A stretch of 64,000 bases of DNA from Nocardia huaxiensis (GCF_013744875.1 NZ_CP059399.1:6262001-6326000), one strand, 5' to 3'; numbered from the stretch's first letter, positions 43,294-51,521 are shown. Program-made: numbers and translations. Notes: generated from the letters alone by a model not told the origin.

Positions 43294-43635
43294 ATGCCCG
43301 AATCACGCAACGCTCCAGCGACATTCGAGGACGCGTCGACGTCCCTCGGTGAGTTACCCGATATAGAGATGCGTGTCCTGCAAGAGGTCATCGATGAGGT
43401 GGACGCCCGCATCGAGGCCATGGAGGCCGAGGGCCGCGTGCTCGCCGTACCTCGATCGAAGGTGCTCGCGACGGTCATCTACGCCGTGATGGCCAGCGCC
43501 CGCAGCACCGGAAGCTACGGCTCGGCAAGCCTGGCGAGCGCCCCGCTCCTCGATGTCATCCTCGACGGAGCGGAAGGATCGACTTGGGACACAGCGGTTT
43601 TCACCGCCCTGCTGGGTTCGGTCGCGCTGGACTAG
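43294..43635 (+). CDS. hypothetical protein
   Basis: A 113-residue protein from the ATG at 43294 (site AGAAGG), divergent from the XRE gene. It is largely helical, with an acidic stretch (MRVLQEVIDEVDARIEAMEAEG) probably forming a coiled coil, and a hydrophobic end (VFTALLGSVALD). No family recognised. Divergent location suggests shared regulation with the XRE-DUF397-P450 operon. Confidence 0.5.
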   Translation: MPESRNAPATFEDASTSLGELPDIEMRVLQEVIDEVDARIEAMEAEGRVLAVPRSKVLATVIYAVMASARSTGSYGSASLASAPLLDVILDGAEGSTWDTAVFTALLGSVALD

Positions 43636-43735
43636 CGGCCCGCGAATTCCGCGACGAGTTCCCCGGCACGGTGGACCACCATCCCCGGCAGGCGCCCGAC
43701 CGAGATCGCCGACGCCTCGGAGCAGCGTGCGCCCC

Positions 43736-44527
43736 TCAGTGTTCGGTGGGCACCACGGTCCGGCCGTTCACCGGCTGTGTCGGCCGGTTGTCCGCGCCGA
43801 ACAGTGTCCGGAATCGCGCCGCCTCGTCGATGCCGACCGGCATCGGGGTCCGCAGCACCGTCCAGGCGACGCCTTCGGAGCACGGTGGCGTGGTCAGCGA
43901 TCCTTCATATTGGTATTGCCCCAGATCCTTCGGCAGGTAGTCGCGTAGATCGATGGGTCCCGGCACCGTCCGCGTGCCGTCGATCCGATCCGGCCCGCCG
44001 ATCAGCACCGGACGGAATATGGACGCACCGGCGGTCTCCTGCAACAGCACCCCCAGCACCGCGAGACCGCCCTGCGCGTTCTTGTGCACCAGATGCAGTT
44101 CCATACTGGTCTGCTGCCCGTCGACGGTGTGCTCACTGGGTAGGTGAAAGTGGTACTGCGCCAGCTCGAACGGCACTCCCCCGATGACCAGCCGATTTCC
44201 GGTGCCGGCGGCCACGGCGGCCTGCAGCGTGTGCCCATTGTTGACGACGTCGACCGAGTGCAGCGGCGCCGCGTACTCGATGGTTATGTCATCCCCACTG
44301 AACTCCGGATGTCCGGGCAGATCGATCGGTGACTGCGCCTGTCCGGTGTCGCAGACGCCGTAGGCCGGATCGAGTTCACCCCAGTGTTCCGGCCCTTCGG
44401 CCCCCAGATATCCCCACAAATGGTGCGAATCAGACACCGGCACCGGCGAATTCGCGGAACGGGTGCCGACCGCGGCTGCCATCACCGCGAGCACGGTGAG
44501 ACCGAAAGTCCTGCGCCCCATTGTCAT
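43736..44527 (-). CDS. alpha-class carbonic anhydrase, exported
   Basis: Zinc enzyme catalysing CO2 hydration outside the cytosol. I take the ATG at 44527, giving a signal peptide (MTMGRRTFGLTVLAVMAAA) and about 240 mature residues. Diagnostic motifs: HLWGYLGAEGPEHWGELDP, GQAQSPIDL, the zinc His of QYHFHLPSEH and ELHLVHKN, and YEGSLTTPPCSEGV. A GTG at 44560 is in frame but would bury the signal. Two Cys (YGVC and PPCS) probably pair. It is divergent from the AraC gene by about 210 bp. Confidence 0.92.
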   Translation of the reverse strand: MTMGRRTFGLTVLAVMAAAVGTRSANSPVPVSDSHHLWGYLGAEGPEHWGELDPAYGVCDTGQAQSPIDLPGHPEFSGDDITIEYAAPLHSVDVVNNGHTLQAAVAAGTGNRLVIGGVPFELAQYHFHLPSEHTVDGQQTSMELHLVHKNAQGGLAVLGVLLQETAGASIFRPVLIGGPDRIDGTRTVPGPIDLRDYLPKDLGQYQYEGSLTTPPCSEGVAWTVLRTPMPVGIDEAARFRTLFGADNRPTQPVNGRTVVPTEH

Positions 44528-44741
44528 TGAGGAAACGTCATGTCCTTTGATAATCGACACTCTAGAACGCCATGTTCCTCAGGTCGATGGCATCGGCGCC
44601 ACTGTGACGAAGACCGCCCCGCACGCCCGCGACGAAAACGGACATGTTGCGCAGATCTCGAAACCTCCGATTGCGGATTTCGGAACGGAATGCGCGGTAT
44701 AGCATTTCGCTCTGTTCAGTAGTGCGAGGTGGGGAGGTGTA

Positions 44742-45755
44742 TTGGGCACCGATCAGACGCTGTTGCATCGCTTCGTCCTGACTCAGCTCGAGCAGGCCGG
44801 GCTCGATCGGAACCGGCTCATCCGGGAATGCGGCGTGCCCGAATGGACGCTGTCCGGCGACGGGGTGCATGTCCCCAGTGAGAGCTTCGGGCGCCTGTGG
44901 GAGCTCGGCGGACAGTGGCTGGACGATCCGGACGTGGCCCTGCGCGTCGCAAGTCGCTACGAGCTCAGGGCGACTCGGCTCTACGACTACCTGTTCGTCA
45001 GCGCGCCGACCGTCGGCGCGGGGCTGGCGACCTGCGGTCCGTACGTCACCGCGGTCACCACCAACCACCGCTTCGATCTGGTCGACGGCACAGGCGGGCC
45101 CATGCTGACCCTCGACATGGTCGACGGCGACGGCAAGGCCCGCGACCACACACAATTGTGGGGATTGACCGCGGTGCTGACCCGGGCCCGCCGTGTGGTC
45201 GACGCGCCATTGAATCCGACCGTGGTCACGCTGCGCCAGCGCGCACCCCGCCGCCTCGACGCCTTCCGCGAGGTCTTCGGCGAGGCCCGCCTGGAATTCG
45301 GGGCGGATATGGACGCGTTGACGTTTCGCCCCAGCGATATGGAACTTCCGCTCACCACAGCCGATCCGGCGCTGGCCGCGGTGTTGCGCCCGCTGGCCGA
45401 GGCGCTGCCGCCGCCCCCGCCGCTGTCGGAGGCGTGGCCGCAGCGGGTCGCCGTCGCGATCGCCGAGGCGCTCGAGGCCGGTGACGTGTCACTGGAGCGG
45501 GTGGCGCAGCGCCTGGCCACCAGTCCCCGAACCCTGCAGCGCCGCTTGGCCGATGCGGGCACGACCTGGCGACGCGAACTCGACCGGGCCCGCCACGCGC
45601 GCCTGAGCGCGGCGGTGGCCACCGGCCCGCTCAGCCGGAATCGTCAGGCCCATCTGCTCGGCTACGCCGATGCCACCTCGATGCGCCGCGCGACCCTGCG
45701 CTGGGCCGTGGCGACGCACACCCATCGCCTGGCGACCACCGATCTAGATCTTTAG
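44742..45755 (+). CDS. AraC-family transcriptional regulator
   Basis: A 337-residue protein with an N-terminal arabinose-binding-type domain (ECGVPEWTLSGDGVHVP to about residue 190) and a C-terminal AraC HTH (SLERVAQRLATSPRTLQRRLADAGTTW; LLGYADATSMRRATLRW). Start is an uncommon TTG, supported by the site GGGGAGG 5 bp upstream. Target unknown; the divergent carbonic anhydrase is the nearest candidate. Its end overlaps the next minus-strand gene by 12 bp. Confidence 0.85.
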   Translation: MGTDQTLLHRFVLTQLEQAGLDRNRLIRECGVPEWTLSGDGVHVPSESFGRLWELGGQWLDDPDVALRVASRYELRATRLYDYLFVSAPTVGAGLATCGPYVTAVTTNHRFDLVDGTGGPMLTLDMVDGDGKARDHTQLWGLTAVLTRARRVVDAPLNPTVVTLRQRAPRRLDAFREVFGEARLEFGADMDALTFRPSDMELPLTTADPALAAVLRPLAEALPPPPPLSEAWPQRVAVAIAEALEAGDVSLERVAQRLATSPRTLQRRLADAGTTWRRELDRARHARLSAAVATGPLSRNRQAHLLGYADATSMRRATLRWAVATHTHRLATTDLDL

Positions 45756-45935
45756 GTGGCTGGCAGCAATCTGCCAGAACAGCGACTGCTCCATGCCTGC
45801 CAGATCCCAGCTCTCGGCGATCGCGCGGGAGGTGGCGACAATGCCGGTGACATCGAAATCGTCCCGCGTCGCCGTGCCTTTGGCCTCCAAGGCCGTGATC
45901 ACGTAGGCGACAGCGGTCTCGCGAGTGTGAGGCAC
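45744..45935 (-). CDS. small hypothetical protein
   Basis: A 63-residue protein starting at a GTG at 45935 (site TGGAGA). It is mostly helical: TAVAYVITALEAKGTATRDDF, IVATSRAIAESWD and a C-terminal SLFWQIAASH. Ala/Thr-rich composition and no Cys. It resembles small Nocardia proteins ending in FW-x-ASH, but the family has no known function. Confidence 0.5.
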   Translation of the reverse strand: MPHTRETAVAYVITALEAKGTATRDDFDVTGIVATSRAIAESWDLAGMEQSLFWQIAASHLKI

Positions 45936-46160
45936 AGCATCTCCAATCACGTTCGACAGGGCACGATGAATCGCGAATCAGGTTGTCGCATAAGTGCTGT
46001 TTCCAGTCTGGCCGCAAGCGGCGTACCCGCACAGCGCGGAACGCGACAACTTCCGGCAAACGCGCCACCCGGCCGTGACATGTCCCACCGGTTTGGACCG
46101 CCGAGTCCCGGGTAGGCGGCGAAGGGGAGACGACAGCAGACGACCGGAGGTTGATCCACC

Positions 46161-46403
46161 ATGCCCAAAACCGAAGAGAGCGGCACCATCACAGGCACCA
46201 AGGACAAGGACTACAACCTGCTCTGGTTCATCCAGAGCTCCCTGGAGAACGCCCTGCGCTTGGAAACCTACATCCAGGACGCCGAACGCGATGGCGACAC
46301 CCAGCTGGCCGAGTTCTTCCGCAAGGCCCAGAGTGAAAGCCGCAAGGGCGGCAGACTGGGCAAAGAACTGTTAGCCGGCCGCCTGGCCAGCTCCGACATC
46401 TGA
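46161..46403 (+). CDS. small conserved hypothetical protein
   Basis: An 80-residue, charged, helical protein (YNLLWFIQSSLENALRLETY, LAEFFRKAQSESRKGGRLGKELL). The ribosome site CGGAGG supports the ATG at 46161. The sequence pattern of LLWFIQSSLEN and AEFFRKAQ is conserved in small actinobacterial proteins without assigned role. It ends just before a strong hairpin. Confidence 0.65.
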   Translation: MPKTEESGTITGTKDKDYNLLWFIQSSLENALRLETYIQDAERDGDTQLAEFFRKAQSESRKGGRLGKELLAGRLASSDI

Positions 46404-46410
46404 ACCGGCA

Positions 46411-46452
46411 GAGGAAGGGCCGGTCCGTCTGCGGACGGACCGGCCCTTCCTC
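46411..46452. terminator. strong bidirectional-type hairpin between convergent genes
   Basis: A perfect 19-bp stem, GAGGAAGGGCCGGTCCGTC (46411-46429) with its complement at 46434-46452, loop TGCG. It starts 8 bp after the stop of the plus-strand gene and lies 17 bp from the stop of the minus-strand gene, so it can end both transcripts. No U tract follows on either side. Confidence 0.8.
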
Positions 46453-46469
46453 TGGTGCGGCGCCCACGA

Positions 46470-46697
46470 TCACGCCGAAAGATGATCCAACGAACGATAG
46501 AACTCACGTTTGCTCAACTGCCGCTCGGCAATCCGCTCCACCAGCAGCGGTATGAATTCCCGAACCCGATGCCCCTCGAATTCGCGATGAATCCCACGGA
46601 CTTCCGCACCGACAACCCCAGCAGTCAGATGGGGGAACTTGCCGGCCAGCCGAGTGACGAGCTCGCTGATCTGCTGCTCCTCGTCGGGTACCGTCAT
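46470..46697 (-). CDS. three-helix-bundle dimerization domain (DUF3562-like) protein
   Basis: A 75-residue protein from the ATG at 46697: EEQQISELVTRLAGKFPHL, VVGAEVRGIHREFEGH, VREFIPLLVERIAERQL gives three clear helices. The pattern fits the actinobacterial three-helix-bundle dimerization family. Longer in-frame starts upstream are not supported by a ribosome site. Confidence 0.7.
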   Translation of the reverse strand: MTVPDEEQQISELVTRLAGKFPHLTAGVVGAEVRGIHREFEGHRVREFIPLLVERIAERQLSKREFYRSLDHLSA

Positions 46698-46917
46698 GCC
46701 TTCGTCTCGCCTCCCTGTATCGATGTCCGAGTTTCCCGAACCTCGGACCGCGCCCTCGAGTCTCATATCATCGCGCAAACTTTTCGACTTCGAATCCCTT
46801 TCTGGCACAACACGTCCGAGCGATGGCACCCCGGGTTATCGACAAGAACAAACGTGTGCGGCGAATGAAATTGCAATTGCAACAGCGGCATTCGTCCCCG
46901 CCGTGCGCGGCGGTGGT

Positions 46918-47418
46918 TCAGCGCTGCGATTTCAGTGCGTCGATGTCGACGGTCACATTGCTGCCGGTACCGGTCACGACCACCTGCCCATTCTGGAAGT
47001 CCAGCCCGGTCGGTACGACTCCGAAGGGCAGCAACCCGGCCACGTCGAGCAGCACCAGCGGCCGGCTCGCATCGAACCGAACGGTCGTCACCAGCCGATC
47101 GACCTCGACCCGGTGCAGCTCACGTTTGCTGATGTCGGAGAACGGGATCGACGCCCCGTACAGGTTGGCCTCCACATCCACGAAGCCGAACTCCTCGGTG
47201 CCGACCCCCTTCGCCCGCACCTCGATATTGTCGTACTTCCCCCCGGCCACCTGCGTCAGGAACGGAAACCCCCGGATCTCGACCTCCGGATCCGAACCCA
47301 GATTCGCCGTATTCCGCATCGCCTCCGCGGCAGCGTTGTCGGCGTAGGCGCCGGCCCCGAAATCCGCGGCCGCCCCGAGCCCGACGAGCACGACGAGCAC
47401 CACAAGCAAAGTTCGCAT
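46918..47418 (-). CDS. LmeA-like (DUF2993) lipid-binding protein, internally shortened
   Basis: The 166-residue protein has the DUF2993 N-terminal half (signal-anchor MRTLLVVLVVLVGLGAAADF, DPEVEIRGFPFLTQVAGGKY) and its last strands (LLPFGVVPTGLDFQNGQVVV), but family members are about 230-270 residues. The middle beta strands appear to be missing after about VTTVRF, in frame. LmeA binds phospholipid and supports lipomannan maturation in mycobacteria. Whether this shortened form folds is uncertain. Confidence 0.75.
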   Translation of the reverse strand: MRTLLVVLVVLVGLGAAADFGAGAYADNAAAEAMRNTANLGSDPEVEIRGFPFLTQVAGGKYDNIEVRAKGVGTEEFGFVDVEANLYGASIPFSDISKRELHRVEVDRLVTTVRFDASRPLVLLDVAGLLPFGVVPTGLDFQNGQVVVTGTGSNVTVDIDALKSQR

Positions 47419-47550
47419 GGCTACAGGATGCTAGTGCGGCGGTGCGCGCGAACCACATTCGCGTGCTGCGCATTCCATGAGGGGTCCGCGCCTTCCCGCT
47501 CGGTCGAATCCTGCTGCGTCCGACCGCAGCCGCTTGATACCGTCGGCTGC

Positions 47551-48216
47551 ATGCCGGGCGTCGCGGAAGCTGAGCTGCTCGCACGACTGCGAGCCGGCGA
47601 CGAGACCGCGTTCGCGGCCGTTCTCGACCGCTGGTCGGACGGAATGCTGTGGCTGGCACGCGATTTCGTCTCGACGAACGAATCCGCGGCCGAGGTGGTG
47701 CAGGACACCTGGCTGGCGGTGATCGAGGGCATCGACGGCTTCGAAGGCCGGTCGTCGTTGCAGACCTGGGTCTTCCGCATCCTGGTCAACCTCGCGAAGC
47801 GTCGCGGTCTCGCCGAACACCGGTCGCTGCCGTTCAGCAGCGTGCTGCCCGCGGACGACGATTCGGGGCCGACGGTCGACCCGAGCCGGTTCCAGCGCTC
47901 GGACGAGCCCTACCCGCATCATTGGCGGTCAATGCCCGCGCCCTGGCCCGCACCGGAACAGGCGCTGCTGGACAGCGAACTGGGCGCGCGCATCTCCGCC
48001 GCGCTCGACGAATTGCCCAGGCGGCAGCGCATAGTCGTCGGGCTGCGGGATCTGCACGGCTACACCGCCGCGGAGGTGTGTTCGATACTGGAGATCACGC
48101 CCGCCAACCAGCGGGTGCTGCTGCATCGCGCCAGGGCGGCCCTGCGCGGCAGGATCGAGGAGTACCTCGCCACCGACATGCCATCAGATGACACGGAAGG
48201 GCAGCCCGCGCCGTGA
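47551..48216 (+). CDS. ECF-type RNA polymerase sigma factor
   Basis: A 221-residue sigma-70 family protein with region 2 (LLARLRAGDETAFAAVLDRW, EVVQDTWLAVIEGIDGFEGR, LQTWVFRILVNLAKRR) and region 4 (ALDELPRRQRIVVGLRDLHG, YTAAEVCSILEITPANQRVLLHRARAAL), joined by a longer than usual linker of about 50 residues. Next gene overlaps by 4 bp (GTGA) and encodes a zinc anti-sigma factor, so the pair is a stress-responsive regulatory unit. Confidence 0.92.
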   Translation: MPGVAEAELLARLRAGDETAFAAVLDRWSDGMLWLARDFVSTNESAAEVVQDTWLAVIEGIDGFEGRSSLQTWVFRILVNLAKRRGLAEHRSLPFSSVLPADDDSGPTVDPSRFQRSDEPYPHHWRSMPAPWPAPEQALLDSELGARISAALDELPRRQRIVVGLRDLHGYTAAEVCSILEITPANQRVLLHRARAALRGRIEEYLATDMPSDDTEGQPAP

Positions 48217-48449
48217 CCGAGATGAATTGCGACGAGTTCGTCGAAACCGTCACCGCCTACCTCGAGAGCGACCTCGAAGGCCCCGCGCTGCAACGCTTCC
48301 TCGACCACCTGGCCGACTGCGACGGCTGCGACACCTACCTGAGCCAGATCCGCGAAACCATCGCCGCGCTGCGGCACCGGCCGCGCCCGCAGCTGAGCCG
48401 AGCGGATCGCAATGCCCTGCTGGCCGCGTTCCGCGCTCGCCCGCAATGA
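48213..48449 (+). CDS. small zinc-binding anti-sigma factor (zf-HC2)
   Basis: A 78-residue protein with the ZAS motif HxxxCxxC (residues 31-38 in FLDHLADCDGCDTYL) and an upstream CDEFVETVTAYLESDLEGP. It has no transmembrane segment, so it is a cytosolic anti-sigma, as in RsrA-like redox sensing. Start is the GTG at 48213 overlapping the sigma gene stop. It should hold the cognate sigma factor until oxidation or another signal. Confidence 0.9.
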   Translation: MTEMNCDEFVETVTAYLESDLEGPALQRFLDHLADCDGCDTYLSQIRETIAALRHRPRPQLSRADRNALLAAFRARPQ

Positions 48450-48500
48450 ATCTCGCGCATCCCGCGTAACGTTCGCGGACCCTTCCGACACTGAGCCTCC

Positions 48501-48989
48501 ATGAACACCACCACACCCACCCCGCGCCGATACCTGCCGACCCCCGACACCGGCCGAACAGTCGACCGCCTGGGCTCTCTCCTCGCATGCTGCGGCGTCA
48601 TCGCGGCCCTGGCCTGGATCGGCGCGATGAAGTTCACCGCGGAGGAAGCCGCCGCGATCGAACCACTGGTCAGCGGCAGCCCGCTGATGAGCTGGCTCTA
48701 CGACGTCGCCGACCTCAGAACGGTATCGGCGGCAATCGGAGTCATCGAGTTGGTAACCGCCACGCTCCTGCTCCTGGGCATCCGCAGCGCCCGCGCGGGC
48801 GTCGCCGGTGGGCTCCTCGCCACCGGCACATTCCTGCTGACGCTCTCGTTCCTGGTGACCTCGACCAGCTACGCCCCCACCCCGCCATTCCTGTCCCCCG
48901 GCGGCAGCTTCCTCATCAAAGACCTCGCACTCCTGGGCGCGTCCCTGATGATCCTCGGCCGCTCCTGGGTCCGCCTCACCACTCGATGA
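48501..48989 (+). CDS. DUF417 (YkgB-type) membrane protein
   Basis: A 162-residue protein with four hydrophobic helices and the DUF417 pattern: LGSLLACCGVIAALAWIGAMKFTAEEAAAIEPLVSGSP is its first block (quoted as WIGAMKFTAEEAAAIEPLV), then FLVTSTSYAP and FLIKDLALLGASLMILG. Members respond to hypochlorite or oxidants in E. coli (rclC). It follows the sigma/anti-sigma pair by 51 bp and may belong to its regulon. Confidence 0.88.
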   Translation: MNTTTPTPRRYLPTPDTGRTVDRLGSLLACCGVIAALAWIGAMKFTAEEAAAIEPLVSGSPLMSWLYDVADLRTVSAAIGVIELVTATLLLLGIRSARAGVAGGLLATGTFLLTLSFLVTSTSYAPTPPFLSPGGSFLIKDLALLGASLMILGRSWVRLTTR

Positions 48990-49038
48990 CAGTCAACCGA
49001 TGAGCGCCGACGTTCACAGGTTCGCGATCTGCGCTCGC

Positions 49039-49884
49039 TCAGGTGACCCGGGCGGCCACCAGGGTCTCGAAGGTATAGGGCCGCAAACCATCGGTACGGT
49101 CGGCGAAGTACCGCTGCTGGAGGTCTGCACGTGTGGGATGGTCCATGACCTTCAGCCCGCATCGGTTGACCAGCGTCTCGATCTCGGATACCGGCCAGCC
49201 GGGCTGAAGAGGCTCGCCGACAGAAGCCGCGATCGGCGTGTAGATGCGGGCGAACTCCGTCCCCACGTCGTCGAGCGCACAGTCCTCGGCCCGGTAGGAG
49301 AACACCACCTCGGACCCGGGAGCCGCCGCCGCGATCGTGCGCAACCCCGACTCGATCGCCTGTGCCGTCAGATAGGGCGCCACGCCCGTCCAGCAGAACA
49401 TCGCCGGCTGCGCCCAGTCGAACCCGGCCGGCCCCAGCGCATCCCGAACCGGTCCGGTCTCGAAATCGGCCGGCACGAAGACCTGCGAGTCGCTGAGCGG
49501 CAAGCCGAGCTCCGTGACCCGCTCCAGCTTCCAGGCTTGGGAAGCAGGGTGATCGACCTCGAACACCTTCAACGAGCCCAGCAGATCGGGCCGCCGCCAC
49601 GCGAACGAGTCAAGCCCCGCACCAAGAATCACGTACTGCGTGAAGCCCCCGGCGGCCAGCCGGTCCTCGGCGTACCGACTGCGGGTGCAAACAGCCGCAC
49701 GGGATTCGCGACGGACCGAGCCGGGAAACAACGGATCGAACCGGTCTCGCAGCTCCTGCCATACCGGGCCGACAAGCACGAGTGCCAGCACATCGTCCAA
49801 CACCCACGGCGCCGCCGTCTCCAAGCGAAACAACCCCCGCGACACCGCCGCGAACATCGCCGTTCTGCTCGGCAGGCTTTCCAT
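49039..49884 (-). CDS. SAM-dependent methyltransferase (TIGR00027/LCM-like)
   Basis: The 281-residue protein starts at the ATG at 49884 behind GAGGAGGG. The SAM-binding block QYVILGAGLDSFAWRRPD and the EVDHPASQAWK acid strand are those of the actinobacterial leucine carboxyl methyltransferase-like family; RSRYAED is the usual preceding segment. These enzymes are abundant in Nocardia and Mycobacterium, substrates mostly unknown. Confidence 0.9.
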   Translation of the reverse strand: MESLPSRTAMFAAVSRGLFRLETAAPWVLDDVLALVLVGPVWQELRDRFDPLFPGSVRRESRAAVCTRSRYAEDRLAAGGFTQYVILGAGLDSFAWRRPDLLGSLKVFEVDHPASQAWKLERVTELGLPLSDSQVFVPADFETGPVRDALGPAGFDWAQPAMFCWTGVAPYLTAQAIESGLRTIAAAAPGSEVVFSYRAEDCALDDVGTEFARIYTPIAASVGEPLQPGWPVSEIETLVNRCGLKVMDHPTRADLQQRYFADRTDGLRPYTFETLVAARVT

Positions 49885-50094
49885 GCATCCCTCCTCACCC
49901 GCCAGAACCCAGCATCCCACCCACACGCGTCCACTTCACAGGATGCGCCTCAACTGCCCCGACGGCCATAGCCAGATCGCCTGGCCGCCACGATCTCTCA
50001 CCATCGGGATACTCCGAACGGCCATGCACGCCGACATCACAGCCGCCTGCACGCCACCCGGACCCCGAGGCCCTCCGGCTCGTCCCCGCTGGCC

Positions 50095-50223
50095 TTGGAG
50101 GTACCGCCGGAGGCGGACCTGCCGAAGATCCGCAAGCTGTTGGAACACGGTGCAGAACAGGGGTGGTGGCACTGGGAGGAAGGGGGCATCACCGCAGCCT
50201 GGAAAGCCGCTGCTCGAGGGTGA
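50095..50223 (+). pseudogene. C-terminal remnant resembling DUF4265
   Basis: In this frame LEVPPEADLPKIRKLLEHG and AEQGWWHWEEGGITAAWKAA are read up to a TGA at 50221. The first part is very like the C-terminus of DUF4265 proteins (xxVPPEADLxxIxxLL). No start codon, ribosome site or upstream family sequence is present in any frame, so the rest of the gene is gone. Assignment is by recall of the family pattern. Confidence 0.35.
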
Positions 50224-50288
50224 GGCCAGCCCCTGCAACTGGCAGCCACATCCTGAGCCCTTGCAACTACAGGAAGCCGCGAACGGAG

Positions 50289-50822
50289 CTACTCAGCGAA
50301 CACCTCATCGAGCGAATCCGCGGTGAGCACCCGCGCGCCCCACACCCGCAACCGCGCCGCCTCGCCCCCCCCCCGCACGATCCCGACAACCCGGTCGGGC
50401 ACCGCCCCGAACTTGACGACCAACTGCTCGAGCAAAGCTTCCGCTCGCCCTTCGGTACGTCCTTCGGTGCGGAACTGTTCAGCGGTTGTCATCATGATCT
50501 CCTTCGCTCGCGGACCGAGCCGGTCGATCATATATTCGAGCATCCGGAACGCCATCAACTCGTCCGCGCTGCTCTGATGTTCGATCAACATGAACACGAA
50601 GGCGTCGCGATCATCCCAGCGGGTCCAAAACAGCACGTCGGTGTAGCGCGACCGCAACTCCTGCGGCACAAAACTGCACGACTGCAACTCCAAACCATCC
50701 CAATCCAGGTGCGCCGCAGCAGCTTCCGGCAGCACCGTCCGCATCTCACCCGCCGCGGCGGTCGCCTCCGACATGACATGCCGGAAATAGGCGTCGTGTG
50801 GATTCTTCGGCTGCTCAGCCAT
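50289..50822 (-). CDS. Rpn/YhgA-like recombination-promoting nuclease, internally shortened
   Basis: The 177-residue protein starts like Rpn nucleases: KNPHDAYFRHVMSE, RYTDVLFWTRW (acidic residue) and VFMLIEHQSS (ExQ-type active site), then MAFRMLEYMIDRL, and jumps directly to KEIMMTTAEQFRTEGRTEGR, LLEQLVVKFG, the normal tail. Typical members are about 300 residues; roughly 120 central residues are missing in frame. The nuclease core residues at the start are present, but activity is doubtful. A run of ten G/C lies near the end. Confidence 0.75.
   Translation of the reverse strand: MAEQPKNPHDAYFRHVMSEATAAAGEMRTVLPEAAAAHLDWDGLELQSCSFVPQELRSRYTDVLFWTRWDDRDAFVFMLIEHQSSADELMAFRMLEYMIDRLGPRAKEIMMTTAEQFRTEGRTEGRAEALLEQLVVKFGAVPDRVVGIVRGGGEAARLRVWGARVLTADSLDEVFAE
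50365..50374. repeat. homopolymer of ten C (ten G in the coding strand)
   Basis: Ten consecutive C at 50365-50374 lie inside the Rpn-like gene and encode Gly residues of VRGGGEAARL. The tract is the longest homopolymer I noticed in the window. Slippage would change the last about 25 residues. Confidence 0.8.
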
Positions 50823-51013
50823 ATTCGAGCAACCTACTACCGAAATCCCTCGCCGAGGACCGAATCATCGAACCCACGCGCTTTGCCCGATTCGCCACTC
50901 GCGCAACGGGTTAAGATCACCGATACTCGATCGCAACCCACCGAGATCGATGCCGGACGTCCCCCACACTCCCTACCGACAGCCAAAGCCCCGCAAACCC
51001 CACCCCGAACGCA

Positions 51014-51259
51014 GTGCGGAGGTTGTCGCCGACACAATTCCGGTACTGCCGGACGGCGCATCGGCTACTCGCCATCAGCACGGAGCTGTCGCGTAGCGGG
51101 GAGACTTGGCTACGGCGCGATCTCGTGGGACCCGAGGCCGAACTGGCCGAGGTCCAAAATCAAGAGTTCGGATTCAACGATGGCATGGACCACTGGCGGT
51201 GGGTCGAAGCACTGAGAGATCTGCGAAGCAGAGCCAAGGCTGTACAAGCTCGAGAATAG
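51014..51259 (+). other. possible degenerate gene fragment in a decayed stretch
   Basis: From 50823 to 51275 no convincing gene exists. One frame (51014-51259) reads STELSRSGETWLRRDLVGPE, AELAEVQNQEFGF and MDHWRWVEALRDLRSRAKAV, which looks protein-like with a helical end, but there is no ribosome site and the first 20 residues look random. It may be the C-terminal piece of a lost gene. No family recognised. Confidence 0.3.
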
Positions 51260-51275
51260 TCCGATCGACTTACTG

Positions 51276-51324
51276 AAAGGGCTTGTTCGATCCGACGAGC
51301 GAACGCCGGACCGAACAAGCCCCT
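51276..51324 (-). terminator. hairpin downstream of tRNA-Val
   Basis: On the minus strand, right after the tRNA, AAGGGGCTTGTTCG pairs with CGAACAAGCCCTTT, with inner GGTCCG/CGGATC pairing. The trailing CCCTTTC fits an intrinsic terminator for the tRNA. Confidence 0.7.
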
Positions 51325-51399
51325 TGGTGGTTCTAGCTGGGATCGAACCAGCGACCCCTCGCGTGTGAAGCGAGTGCTCTCCCGCTGAGCTATAGAACC
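51325..51399 (-). tRNA. tRNA-Val (anticodon CAC)
   Basis: On the minus strand, acceptor GGTTCTA pairs with TAGAACC; the D-arm is GCTC/GAGC, the anticodon stem CTCGC/GCGAG has loop TTCACAC giving anticodon CAC (reads GUG), and the T-arm is GCTGG-TTCGATC-CCAGC. The 3' CCA is encoded. 75 nt, standard. Confidence 0.95.
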
Positions 51400-51521
51400 G
51401 TAGCTCGCCCGGGTGGCGTTGCGGCCGGTCCGGACGAGATGGAACATTAGCACGGGGTTGGGGTCGGGTGTGAATTCGCTGGTCCGAGGCATGGTGGGGC
51501 GCAAGGGGACTCGGTGGGTGG

